A stretch of 64,000 bases of DNA, from positions 62,001-126,000 of the forward strand of contig CANGFT010000005.1 of the NCBI GenBank assembly GCA_947453205.1. Direction: 5' to 3'. Below, in pieces: positions 26,335 through 35,142 of this stretch. Source of the DNA: Beijerinckiaceae bacterium. Lineage in GTDB: Bacteria > Pseudomonadota > Alphaproteobacteria > Rhizobiales > Beijerinckiaceae. The notes under the pieces were generated by a model. The model saw only the letters and a list, made by a program, of their open reading frames with translations, did not search any database and was not told the DNA's origin. The first letter of the stretch is position 1, and each line of letters opens with the position of its first letter. The translations under genes were made by a program, and so were the position numbers.

Positions 26335-27453
26335 TCACCTGATTCTCAGGCGGTCCAGATTGTCGAGGTCGACTTCCACGCCAAGGCCAGGCGCATTGCG
26401 CAGAAAACTTTTCCCCTCGATCACCTGCAGGGGCATGCGGACCAGGTCTGCGGCGAGATAGGCGTGCGTGAGGCTCACGCCCCAGTCCACCAGCCCTACG
26501 ACCGAAGCAAGATGCATGATCGCGGAAGATGCAATGCTTGATTCGGCCACCTTCGCCGCGACGATGATCTTCATCCCGTTATCCTGACAGATCGACGCCG
26601 CTCGAAGCGAAGGCGTGACCCCGCCGAGTTTGTTCAGCTTCAGCGCGACGCCCGAGACGCCGCATTGCGACTGCAAATGAATGTCTGCAATGTCATGCAC
26701 GCTCTGGTCAGCGCATATCGGAATTGATCCGTCCGCCGCCAGCGACCGGAGCGAGGCGAGATCATTTCTGGGAAAGGGCTGCTCGATGAATTCGACATGC
26801 GCTGACTGGGTACCCGCGATATACTTTCTAGCCTGCGCGAGCGTATACCCCGAATTGGCGTCTATGCAGAGCCTCACGTCCTGTCCAAGCGCTTCGCGAA
26901 GGCGCATAGTGGCTTCAATTTCGCGGTCGATCGACTGCGTTCCGCCCTTCAGCTTGAAAAAGCGATAGCCCTGATCATGCCGGTGTCTGGCGTCTGCGAT
27001 GTCAGCATCCACCGACCCGTTGCCCAGAATCCACATGGGCTCCACATGATCGCGGCACATGCCGCCAATCAGCATGGAGAACGGGACATTGAAACGATGT
27101 CCGAGAAGATCGATCAGAGCGATCTCCACGGCGGATACGGAACCCGTGGCGCCAAAAACATTGGCGCCGATGCGATCCATCAGCTTAGACCTCAGCCGGG
27201 CGTCGCGGCCAATCAGCAATGGCGCGATGAAGCCCTGGATAAGGGCCACCATTCCCTGCCATGTCTCCCCCGTCAGGCTGGGCGCCGAGGCCGCCTCGCC
27301 CCAGCCGACGAAGCCATCTTCAGACTCGATCCGCACGATGACGTTCTCGACCGTTTCAAAAACGGCGTGGGCCATCCTGATCGGCTTCGTCAGCGGCAAA
27401 GCCACCGCATAGGCCTCGACTGATTTGATGATGACTTGATCCGCAGCGCTCAT
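26335..27453 (-). CDS. Mandelate racemase/muconate-lactonizing enzyme family protein
   Basis: The start is taken at ATG 27453 rather than the upstream TTG of the track. The 372-residue protein has the enolase-superfamily capping domain (20s loop 'LTKPIRMAHAVFETVE') and the barrel with the Lys motif 'YRFFKLKGG', metal ligands in 'VRLCIDANSGYT', 'HVEFIEQPFP' and 'SIPICADQSV', and the second Lys in 'GVALKLNKLGG'. It could be a cycloisomerase, dehydratase or racemase; the Lys-x-Lys plus distal Lys arrangement suits the MLE or dipeptide-epimerase subgroup. It lies 34 bp downstream of an Fbp-type importer, suggesting that it acts on the imported compound. Confidence 0.88.
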   Translation of the reverse strand: MSAADQVIIKSVEAYAVALPLTKPIRMAHAVFETVENVIVRIESEDGFVGWGEAASAPSLTGETWQGMVALIQGFIAPLLIGRDARLRSKLMDRIGANVFGATGSVSAVEIALIDLLGHRFNVPFSMLIGGMCRDHVEPMWILGNGSVDADIADARHRHDQGYRFFKLKGGTQSIDREIEATMRLREALGQDVRLCIDANSGYTLAQARKYIAGTQSAHVEFIEQPFPRNDLASLRSLAADGSIPICADQSVHDIADIHLQSQCGVSGVALKLNKLGGVTPSLRAASICQDNGMKIIVAAKVAESSIASSAIMHLASVVGLVDWGVSLTHAYLAADLVRMPLQVIEGKSFLRNAPGLGVEVDLDNLDRLRIR

Positions 27454-27487
27454 GACCAACCCTTGACTAGCATGTTTCCTGACCTTG

Positions 27488-28606
27488 CTAAGCTTTGACC
27501 ACGAGGCAGTCCGACTGGCTCATGGCGGCGAAGATGCTTTGCCCGAGGTCATAGTGCACGCCGACCTCACAGTCGGCCTTCAATTTCAGGGATCCTACGC
27601 ACAGCCCATATTCAATATAGGTGCCGAAGAAGACCCGCGATTCGACCACAGCTGGAAAACGCTGCAGGTTGGGGTCGGAAAAGTCATCCTGCGCAGACAG
27701 CCTGATCTTGTTCGAGCGGATGGCGATCGCAAGTTCAGCCCCTGTCGCGGGTTGGTCGCCGTGATGCTTGCCGGAAAAATGCGTGTCCGGAGCGACGCAA
27801 ACTGAGACGACTCCATTTCCAGAAACAGAGCTCGCCGTTCCCATGAATATATTGGAACAGCCCAGAAACCGCGCGGTGAAGACCGAACGCGGATAGGAGA
27901 AAATTTCCTCCGGCGGGCCGACCTGATCAATCCGGCCGCCATTCATCACGATGACTTCATCCGACAGCGACAAAGCCTCCCGCTGGTCGTGCGTGACATA
28001 AATGGCGGTGAACCCGATACGTTCTTGCAGCTCCTGCAGTTCATGGCGCATGTGATCGCGCAAATTCGCGTCGAGGTTCGACAGCGGTTCATCAAACAGG
28101 ACGACGCTTGGTTCAAAAACGAGCGCCCGGGCAAGGGCGACGCGTTGTTGCTGGCCTCCGCTCAGCTGCGAAGCCGGCCGATTGACATAATCCCCAAGCC
28201 CTACGGACTTGAGAATCTCCGCAACCTTATCGCGGCGCTCTTTCTGCGGCAGCTTTTTGATGTCGAGAGGGAAGCGGACATTCTCTCCTACGGTCATATG
28301 TGGCCATATTGCGTAGGATTGAAAGACCATGCCGACGTTTCTCTTTTCCGGCTCCAGCTCAAACTGCGCCTGTCCGTCGAAAACGAGGCGATCGCCAATA
28401 TGAATGACGCCAGATGTCGGTTCTTCAAGGCCAGCGATGCACCGCAAGGTCGTGGTCTTGCCACAACCGCTGGGCCCGAGCAGGGTCACTGTCTTGCCCT
28501 TCTTCACGTTAAAGGACACGGAATTGATGACCGTGACGGAGCCAAAGGCCTTGGTGAGGTTTCTGACCTCGACGGCGTTGGCGGATGTCTGCTGTCGCTC
28601 TGACAT
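27488..28606 (-). CDS. ABC transporter ATP-binding protein, FbpC/PotA type
   Basis: The true start is ATG 28606 ('MSERQQTSANAVEVRNLTKAF'); the track ORF extends 94 codons into the permease gene. The 372-residue protein has Walker A 'GPSGCGKTTT', signature 'LSGGQQQRVALARAL', Walker B 'VVLFDEPLSNLD' and H-loop 'IYVTHDQREALSLSD', then a C-terminal TOBE regulatory domain from about residue 270. The start overlaps the permease stop by one base. It powers the two-domain permease next door. Confidence 0.92.
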   Translation of the reverse strand: MSERQQTSANAVEVRNLTKAFGSVTVINSVSFNVKKGKTVTLLGPSGCGKTTTLRCIAGLEEPTSGVIHIGDRLVFDGQAQFELEPEKRNVGMVFQSYAIWPHMTVGENVRFPLDIKKLPQKERRDKVAEILKSVGLGDYVNRPASQLSGGQQQRVALARALVFEPSVVLFDEPLSNLDANLRDHMRHELQELQERIGFTAIYVTHDQREALSLSDEVIVMNGGRIDQVGPPEEIFSYPRSVFTARFLGCSNIFMGTASSVSGNGVVSVCVAPDTHFSGKHHGDQPATGAELAIAIRSNKIRLSAQDDFSDPNLQRFPAVVESRVFFGTYIEYGLCVGSLKLKADCEVGVHYDLGQSIFAAMSQSDCLVVKA

Positions 28607-30303
28607 CAAAGACGCCCCTTCCTGTCTGCGCTTCCGTTCGCAGCAAATCTCAACAAGACGACGGCGCCCATCAGCAGCAACGTCTGCAACACGCCAAACG
28701 CGGCTGAAATTCCATAGGGCTTGTACTCCATGATCCTGATGAGCGCGATCGACAGGGTTTCCGTGCCCAGCGTATAGAGCATCACCGAAGCGCTCACTTC
28801 GCGAATGAATGTCACGAAGAGCAAGATCCAGGTGGAGATCATTCCCGGCGCGAGAAGCGGAAGCAAAATCTTGCTCATCGCCTGCCACCAGCTTGCGCCA
28901 GACATTCGACCTGACTCATCAAGCTCACGCGACACGGAGAGGACCAGAGCCTCCATGTTGCTGAGGCCGGTCGGCAGATAATGGACGATATAGGCGAACA
29001 TGATGATCCAGATCGTCGCGTAAAGCGGCGTGCTGATGAAACCGACGAGGAAGCCAAGACCCAGCACAATGCCGGGAATGGCGACCGGAAGCGAGGAGAT
29101 GAACGAGATCATCCTGCGCCCGGGCAATCTCGTTTTCTGGACGATCAGCGCCAGAAGGAAGCAGACGCCCACAGCGATCGTGGCTCCGAGCGACGAGATG
29201 ATCAGACTGTTGGAAAAGCCCCGACGGGCCGCATCTTCGATGAAAAGCACGGCGCGATAATTTTCGAGCGTTGAACGGCCCCATTCAAACGAGCCGGTCC
29301 ATGCGTCTTGCAACGAGACGGCGCAAAGGGCTGCAAAAGGAAGGCCGATCAACAAGACGTAAAGCAGATTGACGCCGAAGCCGAACCAGCGCCATTTGCC
29401 AAGTTTGAGAGGGCGCGGCCGATACCCCTTGCCGGTAATCGTGGCGAAGGACTTGTTCTTGAGAAACTTGACTTGCAGAACGATCAGCATCGCCGTGAAG
29501 ATGAAGAGCAGCAGGCTCAGGAGCGCCGCTGTCGGATAATCCGTCGGATAATCGTTCATCGCGCGGTAGATGATCGTCGACACCGTCGTAATGTGGCCGG
29601 GGGTCCCCAGAACCTGCGGCACGCCGAATATGCCCGCGCAGGTCACGAACACGAGCATGAAAGATGACAGGATCGCCGGCGCCGATAGCGGCAGCGTCAC
29701 TTTAAATGCTGTATTCAGGATCGAAGATCCCGCCATGCGCGCGGCCTCTTCCAGCGAGGCGTCCATGCTTCTGAGGCTTTCCAATGTGAAGAGATAGATG
29801 TAAGGCGCGTAAAAAAGTCCCAACACAAAGCCGATGCCGGTGATGGAATATATGTTCACCAAGGGCGACGCGCCGAACAAGGGCTCCAGCCACTTGTTCA
29901 GCAACCCTATCTTTGGCGACGCGATCACCTGCCAGCTCAAAGCGCCCACGACGCTTGAAAGATAGAAAGGCAGCATATTCAGGGGATCGAATATCCGGGC
30001 GAAGGGCATATCCGTGCGCGCGACCAGCCAGGCGAGGCTCACCCCGAGCGAGCCGGCGATAGCCGTCGCAAGACAGCTGATCTTGAGGGTGTTCACGATC
30101 GCGAGCCCCACATCGGCGTCGGTCAGGACGCTGTGGGCATGGGTGATGAACCCCTCCGAAGACTCAGCGATCGATTCATAGAGGATCATCAGCATCGGAT
30201 AGATGATGCTGATGATCAGGAGTGTGTAGATCAGACCTGAAAGGATCCGTCTTTGCACTTTCTGGCCGCCGCCACCCGGCGTCGCCGCGACTGTGACGGT
30301 CAT
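28606..30303 (-). CDS. ABC transporter permease, two fused domains, FbpB type
   Basis: The 565-residue protein carries two permease modules in one chain, as in FbpB/AfuB iron(III) and 2-aminoethylphosphonate importers. Each half has an EAA-type loop: 'LEEAARMAGSSILNTAFKVT' in the first, and 'ELDESGRMSGASWWQAMSKI' in the second. About twelve transmembrane helices are expected. It overlaps the binding-protein stop by four bases. Permease type alone does not fix the cargo. Confidence 0.92.
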   Translation of the reverse strand: MTVTVAATPGGGGQKVQRRILSGLIYTLLIISIIYPMLMILYESIAESSEGFITHAHSVLTDADVGLAIVNTLKISCLATAIAGSLGVSLAWLVARTDMPFARIFDPLNMLPFYLSSVVGALSWQVIASPKIGLLNKWLEPLFGASPLVNIYSITGIGFVLGLFYAPYIYLFTLESLRSMDASLEEAARMAGSSILNTAFKVTLPLSAPAILSSFMLVFVTCAGIFGVPQVLGTPGHITTVSTIIYRAMNDYPTDYPTAALLSLLLFIFTAMLIVLQVKFLKNKSFATITGKGYRPRPLKLGKWRWFGFGVNLLYVLLIGLPFAALCAVSLQDAWTGSFEWGRSTLENYRAVLFIEDAARRGFSNSLIISSLGATIAVGVCFLLALIVQKTRLPGRRMISFISSLPVAIPGIVLGLGFLVGFISTPLYATIWIIMFAYIVHYLPTGLSNMEALVLSVSRELDESGRMSGASWWQAMSKILLPLLAPGMISTWILLFVTFIREVSASVMLYTLGTETLSIALIRIMEYKPYGISAAFGVLQTLLLMGAVVLLRFAANGSADRKGRL

Positions 30304-31421
30304 CCTGCCTTGCCTATGCCGGCCTTCTTGAGGAGATCGCGAATCTTCTTGATGCTGTCAGGCGTGCTGGTGTCCCAATCCATGGAAATCGCCTTTACGT
30401 CCTCCCAGGTGGGGAAAAGTTCAGGATCGGACGTTTTTACGCCCGGGCGGCCGAAGAAGAGCTCGGCCCCTGAGTTCTTGATCGTCTCGACCCCATGGGC
30501 GCTTCGCACGAAGTCCATAAAGAGGCGTGAAGCGTTGGGATGGGGCGCCTTTTTCAGGATCACGGGCGTATCGGGCATCAGCAGGACGCCTTCGCTTGGA
30601 AACACCAGCTTCACATCGATTTTCTGGTTCCGCAGGATGCTGGCGTTCTTGCCGTGGCCCATGAGCGTGATGGGAAATTCGCCCGACCCGACCCAGCTGC
30701 GGCCTTCCGCCGTTTTTGAAAAATAGACGGGCTTTACGATCTTGCCGAGCTTGTAGAAGAATTCGTCGCCATTCGTGCGGCGGATGCTCTCGGCCATCTC
30801 CGCGAAGGAAAAGGACTGGTTGACGTCGCCCAGCGACACCATGCCTTCAAACCGCGGGTCGAGAAAATCATTCCAGCTCTTTGGCTCGAAATTTGTGATT
30901 CCCTTCTGCTCCAGGACTTTCACGTTATACATGGGCTGATAGGTGCGCGCGTCCGAAGCCCAATAGCCGTCGAGCGACAAGCCCGCTTTTTTGGAAAGGG
31001 TGTACTGGTCATAATAGGGCGAGTGATATTGCAAGACCTCACCGCGTCGGTGCAGATCCTTGAACCAGGACCAGGCGGACGCCCAGACAATATCGAAATT
31101 CGTCTTGTTGGCCTTGATCTGCTGCTCGACCTGGGTCGCGAGCGGCCCCGAGCCGACGAATGAATATTCCATCTTGAGGTCAGGCAGACCGTAATAGAGT
31201 TTGAATTCGTCCTGAATCTTGCGAGCCTCCTCGGGCTCGATGAACACGCCAGCCCAGTGAAAGCTGCCTTCTTTTTTGGCCTCTTCGATCAGTTTGAGCA
31301 CGCGCTCGCGCTCAGCCGCGTTCTGCTCATTTTTAATGATCGGCGCAGGATCGTCAGCGAAGGCCGGCGACGCGCAGACCAGGCCCACCAACATCAGTGC
31401 GCTGCAAAAATTCTTCAACAT
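30300..31421 (-). CDS. ABC transporter extracellular solute-binding protein, FbpA/AfuA type
   Basis: The 373-residue periplasmic protein has a signal peptide ending 'LVCASPAFADDP' and a class II binding-protein fold ('NFDIVWASAWSWFKDL', 'VGSGEFPITLMGHGKN'). The family includes iron(III), thiamine and aminoethylphosphonate binders. The classic adjacent Tyr-Tyr iron ligands in the second half are not evident, so an organic cargo is more likely. It starts 23 bp after the amidohydrolase gene. With the enolase-type enzyme and amidohydrolase it suggests uptake of an organic acid or lactone. Confidence 0.88.
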   Translation of the reverse strand: MLKNFCSALMLVGLVCASPAFADDPAPIIKNEQNAAERERVLKLIEEAKKEGSFHWAGVFIEPEEARKIQDEFKLYYGLPDLKMEYSFVGSGPLATQVEQQIKANKTNFDIVWASAWSWFKDLHRRGEVLQYHSPYYDQYTLSKKAGLSLDGYWASDARTYQPMYNVKVLEQKGITNFEPKSWNDFLDPRFEGMVSLGDVNQSFSFAEMAESIRRTNGDEFFYKLGKIVKPVYFSKTAEGRSWVGSGEFPITLMGHGKNASILRNQKIDVKLVFPSEGVLLMPDTPVILKKAPHPNASRLFMDFVRSAHGVETIKNSGAELFFGRPGVKTSDPELFPTWEDVKAISMDWDTSTPDSIKKIRDLLKKAGIGKAG

Positions 31422-31444
31422 CGCGGGCTCCTCCCCAAAGGCGC

Positions 31445-32662
31445 TCAGTATTTTGCTTTATAACGATCCGGAATTTCCAGATTGAAGACTTTGGCTGCGT
31501 TTCCGCCGAGAATGTTTCGTTTGCTCTGCTCGGTCAGGAAGGGCAAGTCAAACACGCGGGACGGCACGTCGAAATCCCAGTGCGGCCAATCCGAGGCGTA
31601 AAGCAACTGCGTTTCAGCTTTGATCGCCTCCAGCGTCCCCTCCAGCAATTTCATGTTGGTGGCTTCCATCGGCTGCACCGTGTAGAACATATCCTGCATG
31701 TATTCGCTGGGAAGCCGCTTCAGCAGCGGCGCTTCGGACACGCGCATCAGATATTCGTGATCGAGCCTTTGCATCAGGAAAGGCACCCAGGCCAGACCGC
31801 TTTCGATCCACATCACCTTGAGTTTGGGGAAGCGTTCCGGCAAGCCGTTGATCACCCAATTCGTCAGGTGGACCATATTGCTCAGGACGAAACTGAGCGC
31901 ATGCATCGACAAGAAACGGTTGAGCTGCTTGGTGTACTCGTTGTTCCAGTTGTGATGTGCATGGAAGCCGATGGGCATGCCCGCTTCCTCAAGCATGGAA
32001 TAGACCCGCATGTATTCATTCGCGTGCACAGGCTGGTAGCGTGTGCTCGTCACAAGGAAGCCTACCACGCCTTTGGCGCCGATGAACCGCTTGACCATCG
32101 CTTCAGCAGCTTCGGGCGTGTTGAAGGGAAGATAGAGCATCGCCTTCATTCGTGGTTCGTGAGGCAGAACATGCTCGACGATCCAGCGGTTGTAGGCGAT
32201 GGCCAGTTCGACTTCCATTTCCCGAACCGGATGCATCCCAAGGAACAGCAGCGCGCTGGGGAAGAAGACCTGATAGCTGAGGCCCATGGCGTCTATGGCG
32301 CGGCGGGCCAGGGTCACCACCCGGGGGACCGACTTGTCATCGATCTTTTCCTGCAGGGCGGCGCCATGGGGAATGCGGCCTCCGACGTGCTGCAATTGAA
32401 GGCCGGGGGTCGAATTGATATAGGCGCCGCGTCCGGTTCCGCCCCCGAAGAAAGCCGCCGCCTCGCGTGTGGCGTCGTTCTCGATATACTTCAGGATTTC
32501 CGGCCACGCCTCTGCGTCGCCGATGTGCGAATCCACGTCGACGATGAAATAATCATCCATGCGACGCTCAGTCGATTGCTGCCCCACCTTTGCGAGGATA
32601 TCGCCGGAATGAGTGAAAGCATCGATGATCGGAAGCTCTGATATTTTGTGCTGATCGGACAT
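31445..32662 (-). CDS. Amidohydrolase-superfamily protein (amidohydrolase_2 type)
   Basis: The 405-residue TIM-barrel protein carries the metal-motif region 'DYFIVDVDSHIGDAEAW', the conserved His of 'GMPIGFHAHHNWNNEY', 'LKVMWIESGLAWVPFLMQRL' and the Asp of 'LLYASDWPHWDFD'. Such proteins are decarboxylases or hydrolases of aromatic acids and ring-fission products. The N-terminal motif is 'DSH' rather than 'HxH', common in this subgroup. The neighbouring Rieske ferredoxin and small protein encoded just upstream suggest it works in a redox-linked pathway. Confidence 0.87.
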   Translation of the reverse strand: MSDQHKISELPIIDAFTHSGDILAKVGQQSTERRMDDYFIVDVDSHIGDAEAWPEILKYIENDATREAAAFFGGGTGRGAYINSTPGLQLQHVGGRIPHGAALQEKIDDKSVPRVVTLARRAIDAMGLSYQVFFPSALLFLGMHPVREMEVELAIAYNRWIVEHVLPHEPRMKAMLYLPFNTPEAAEAMVKRFIGAKGVVGFLVTSTRYQPVHANEYMRVYSMLEEAGMPIGFHAHHNWNNEYTKQLNRFLSMHALSFVLSNMVHLTNWVINGLPERFPKLKVMWIESGLAWVPFLMQRLDHEYLMRVSEAPLLKRLPSEYMQDMFYTVQPMEATNMKLLEGTLEAIKAETQLLYASDWPHWDFDVPSRVFDLPFLTEQSKRNILGGNAAKVFNLEIPDRYKAKY

Positions 32663-32689
32663 ATGTGTCTCCCCACCCCTCGACCGGGT

Positions 32690-33007
32690 CTAGTCTCTCG
32701 GACGCGACGCCCACATCGAAAGGTCAAACAGATTCAAATTCACAACGTGCATGAGCTCCACCGTAAGCACCGCAGCCTCTGTCGCGGTGATGTTGGCGTC
32801 ATCGCGAACGGGAGAAAAATGCGACCGGCGCGCATCGATCTTGGCCGAATAGAGCTTTAGGGCTGCTGACATGAGGTTCTGGATGGCCGCATCGCTGACC
32901 TCGGCCGCACGACCCGCGCGGTCGATCGCTTGAGCCGCATGCCAAACGCCCTGCGTGCGCGCCTCAAATTCGCCGGCGATGACGCCGTCCAGCTCAGAGG
33001 GTGACAT
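32690..33007 (-). CDS. Hypothetical protein, 105 aa, coupled to a Rieske gene
   Basis: Not recognised. The protein is soluble and mostly helical ('GVWHAAQAIDRAGRAAEVSD', 'AAVLTVELMHVVNLNLFDLS'). Its ATG overlaps the 3' end of the Rieske ferredoxin gene by 14 bases, so the two are translated together, and the amidohydrolase starts 27 bases after it. A role as a small partner subunit of the Rieske protein is possible but unproven. Confidence 0.65.
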   Translation of the reverse strand: MSPSELDGVIAGEFEARTQGVWHAAQAIDRAGRAAEVSDAAIQNLMSAALKLYSAKIDARRSHFSPVRDDANITATEAAVLTVELMHVVNLNLFDLSMWASRPRD

Positions 33008-33359
33008 AAACGCCCCCGTCCCGAACGGTCACAGGATAGCCTTTCAGCCTCAACCCGCCGGCGCCGTCATAACGCCCCGTGCGAACGTCGAACTCATAGC
33101 CATGCCAGGGACAGATGATGTTCAGGCTGTCATCTTTGTAATGAATGCCAAGGCTTTGCTTGTCTTCGGTGAGGCGCTCTTCGACACCTTTCATCAATTT
33201 GCCCTGACAGGCCGGTCCGCCCTGGTGGGGGCAATGATTGCGCCAGGCGTAGATGTCGGTCCCGACCTGGAAAATCCCGATCTCCACGCCATCGACTGAA
33301 ACGACCTTGCGGCGCGCCTCCAACAAATCAGCCTGCCTGACGACAAGAACCTCGGCCAT
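32994..33359 (-). CDS. Rieske [2Fe-2S] ferredoxin-type protein
   Basis: The preferred start is ATG 33359 ('MAEVLVVRQADLLEARRKVV'), which has a GGGGGAG site six bases upstream; the track start at 33383 adds eight residues. The 121-residue protein is a Rieske domain with cluster ligands in 'CPHQGG' and 'CPWHGYEFD', separated by a longer loop than usual ('GKLMKGVEERLTEDKQ'). It is too small to be an oxygenase and should carry electrons to an oxygenase or other enzyme. It is the first gene of the nine-gene operon. Confidence 0.88.
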   Translation of the reverse strand: MAEVLVVRQADLLEARRKVVSVDGVEIGIFQVGTDIYAWRNHCPHQGGPACQGKLMKGVEERLTEDKQSLGIHYKDDSLNIICPWHGYEFDVRTGRYDGAGGLRLKGYPVTVRDGGVYVTL

Positions 33360-33395
33360 GCCCGCTCCCCCGGAGATCATCATGCCTTGAACCTA

Positions 33396-33409
33396 TTGAT
33401 CTGGATCAA
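33396..33409. promoter_or_regulatory. Perfect FNR/FixK-type box
   Basis: TTGAT-CTGG-ATCAA matches the FNR/FixK consensus exactly, inside a longer palindrome ATTGATC-tg-GATCAAT. It is centred 57 bp upstream of the LysR start and 43 bp upstream of the Rieske start. A TACTAT sequence (33428-33433) could be the -10 of a LysR promoter placing this box near -40. Confidence 0.6.
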
Positions 33410-33419
33410 TATAGACAAA

Positions 33420-33446
33420 TGCTATTTTACTATCTCTGAAATAGCA
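33420..33446. promoter_or_regulatory. Inverted repeat, probable LysR operator
   Basis: TGCTATTT-tactatctctg-AAATAGCA is a perfect eight-base inverted repeat with an 11-base spacer, ending 13 bases before the LysR start. It is the likely recognition site for this LysR protein and overlaps its probable -10. Confidence 0.6.
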
Positions 33447-33459
33447 AAAAGGCATCGAA

Positions 33460-34380
33460 ATGGACGTCACCAGCCTCCGCTCTTTCATCAAGGTGGCGGA
33501 AATTGGCAGCATCACCCATGCAGCCGAACTGCTGCATCAGGCCCAGCCGTCTCTTACGCGGCGCATTCACGGGCTGGAAGAAGACCTCGGCGTCAAACTG
33601 TTCGCACGGGTGAACCGCGGCGTGCGCCTCACTGAGGCGGGCGAGCGATTGCTGGAAGGCGCGGTCCGCATTCTTCAGGAAATCGACCACCTGCGCGATG
33701 ATGTGGCTGCCAAAGAAATCGTGCCGCGCGGAACGGTCGTGCTTGGAATCACGCCCACGCTGTGTCCTGTCATTTTGCCGAAACTGATCACCGCAGTCGC
33801 CGCTTTTCCGCAGATCGACCTGAAGATCGAGCAACGCGGCAGCCTTGCTCTTCCCGAGAGCATTCTGAATGGGCAGATCGACCTTGGCGTTCTCGCGGAT
33901 ATGACGAAGAACCGGCTGCTCGACCGCACCGAGGTCGCACGGGAGGAGATGGTTCTGGTGACCGGCGCCCGGTTCGCCGGGATCGAAGGCGAGATCGTCG
34001 ACTGGCGCACGCTTTCAAGCCTTCCATTGATGCTCACCCACACCATTCGCCTGATCATGCAGAAATTGATGGCTTCGAAAGCCGCGCACCTCAATATCCA
34101 GGCCGAAATCAACAGCCTGGAGGCGCTGCGCGTTCTCGTGCAGGAGAACCATTGCGCGACCATCTTGCCCTATTCCTTCTGCCGCCGGGAATATCTGATG
34201 GGCCTCTTCAGGGTTCACCGCATTCTCGACGACAACATGCAGCGAAGACTTGTCATAGCCACTGCAAGATCCCGGCAGAAAGCACCCGCCGTGACACGCA
34301 TCGCTGCGCTTTGTTCCGATATTTTTTCTGATCTGGATGCACAAGGGATGTTCAAGAACGAACTTCAGGCCGCAAAGTGA
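33460..34380 (+). CDS. LysR-family transcriptional regulator (Fbp-type/amidohydrolase operon side)
   Basis: The 306-residue protein has an N-terminal HTH at about 3-65 ('FIKVAEIGSITHAAELLHQA', 'QPSLTRRIHGLEEDLGVKLF') and an effector-binding domain. It is divergent from the Rieske-amidohydrolase-importer operon and has an eight-base inverted repeat just upstream, so it probably controls that operon and itself. The FNR-type box nearby suggests that oxygen status also acts. The inducer is unknown. It resembles regulators of the nitrogen-assimilation (Nac/Cbl) subgroup more than the CatM group, but this is weak. Confidence 0.92.
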   Translation: MDVTSLRSFIKVAEIGSITHAAELLHQAQPSLTRRIHGLEEDLGVKLFARVNRGVRLTEAGERLLEGAVRILQEIDHLRDDVAAKEIVPRGTVVLGITPTLCPVILPKLITAVAAFPQIDLKIEQRGSLALPESILNGQIDLGVLADMTKNRLLDRTEVAREEMVLVTGARFAGIEGEIVDWRTLSSLPLMLTHTIRLIMQKLMASKAAHLNIQAEINSLEALRVLVQENHCATILPYSFCRREYLMGLFRVHRILDDNMQRRLVIATARSRQKAPAVTRIAALCSDIFSDLDAQGMFKNELQAAK

Positions 34381-35142
34381 GCGGTCCGGAAGCGGTCGAC
34401 GCCACAAATGCAATAAGCTGCGGCGCGCGGTAGCATTACTTGCTTCGCCGGAACATCCGCTGTTTGAACCTCGTTTCTGGCGTCAGGTCGTCACGCCTGC
34501 GCCGTCCACCGAAAACCGAGCCGCTCGGAAGCATGACATGGCCGACCGCAGAAAATTCGTGGCCGTTTGTCCGGCGTGTCTCGCCCACGTTCCCGCGCTG
34601 GGGCGGCCGGATGACGCTTTTCGATGAAAAGGGCCTCAAGGGTTGAACCCCGGTTGGAGACGCCAACATCTCCTTCAAAGATCGGGTCGTACAAGCCTAC
34701 CCCGGGCGACGGCCACCTCATGTGGCAGGAGGCATGTGCGGACTTCGACCTGCGCGCACACTCTGGATCGACGCCAATTCGAAACGTCGAACTTCGCCGC
34801 ATTGATTGCCGAGCCGACCAGGCGCCAGGGCTCGCCTATGGAATGGCCCTTGCGCTCAGATGCGCCCATACAAAAACCACTCCGCATGGTGATTTTTGAT
34901 TGCAATCATTCGCTGCGGGGACCCGAAACAACCGAGAGTAGAGCTGCTTTATTTGAGACGGAGCGGAGTTATCGTGGGAGGTCACAGTCATCCATTACCC
35001 ATCTGCCCGAAGCCTGACGATGCAAGTTGACGAGGACCTTCGCACCAAAGCAGGCGCCGCTTTGCATCGAGCCCCATAAATTCCCTCACATTTTTGGCCG
35101 ATCATTTGCGTACTCTACGCAAAATTACGCCAGATCTAAGAG
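34381..35142. other. 762-bp gene-poor region with repeat traces
   Basis: Only short ORFs in several frames occur, such as the minus 34436..34678 and 34491..34802, without ribosome-binding sites or recognised domains. The region holds one copy of a dispersed repeat (34914-34941), a 12-bp palindrome TGATTGCAATCA (34897-34908) and an inverted repeat TTTGCGTA-ctc-TACGCAAA (35105-35123) just 3' of the TctC operon. It looks like a decayed insertion or an operon boundary. Confidence 0.45.
34914..34941 (+). repeat. Dispersed repeat copy C
   Basis: TGCGGGGACCCGAAACAACC is nearly identical to copy A at 61543, with a CGGG-ga-CCCG core. It is the third member of the repeat family described at 61537-61640. 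Confidence 0.5.

Noticed and set aside
28606-28888. N-terminal extension of the Fbp-type ATPase in the ORF track
   Set aside because: The first 94 codons lie inside the permease gene in another frame; ATG 28606 gives the normal family start.
34436-34802. Two overlapping minus ORFs (80 and 103 aa) in the 34381-35142 gap
   Set aside because: They overlap each other and neither has a start signal or recognised domain, so they are treated as decayed sequence.
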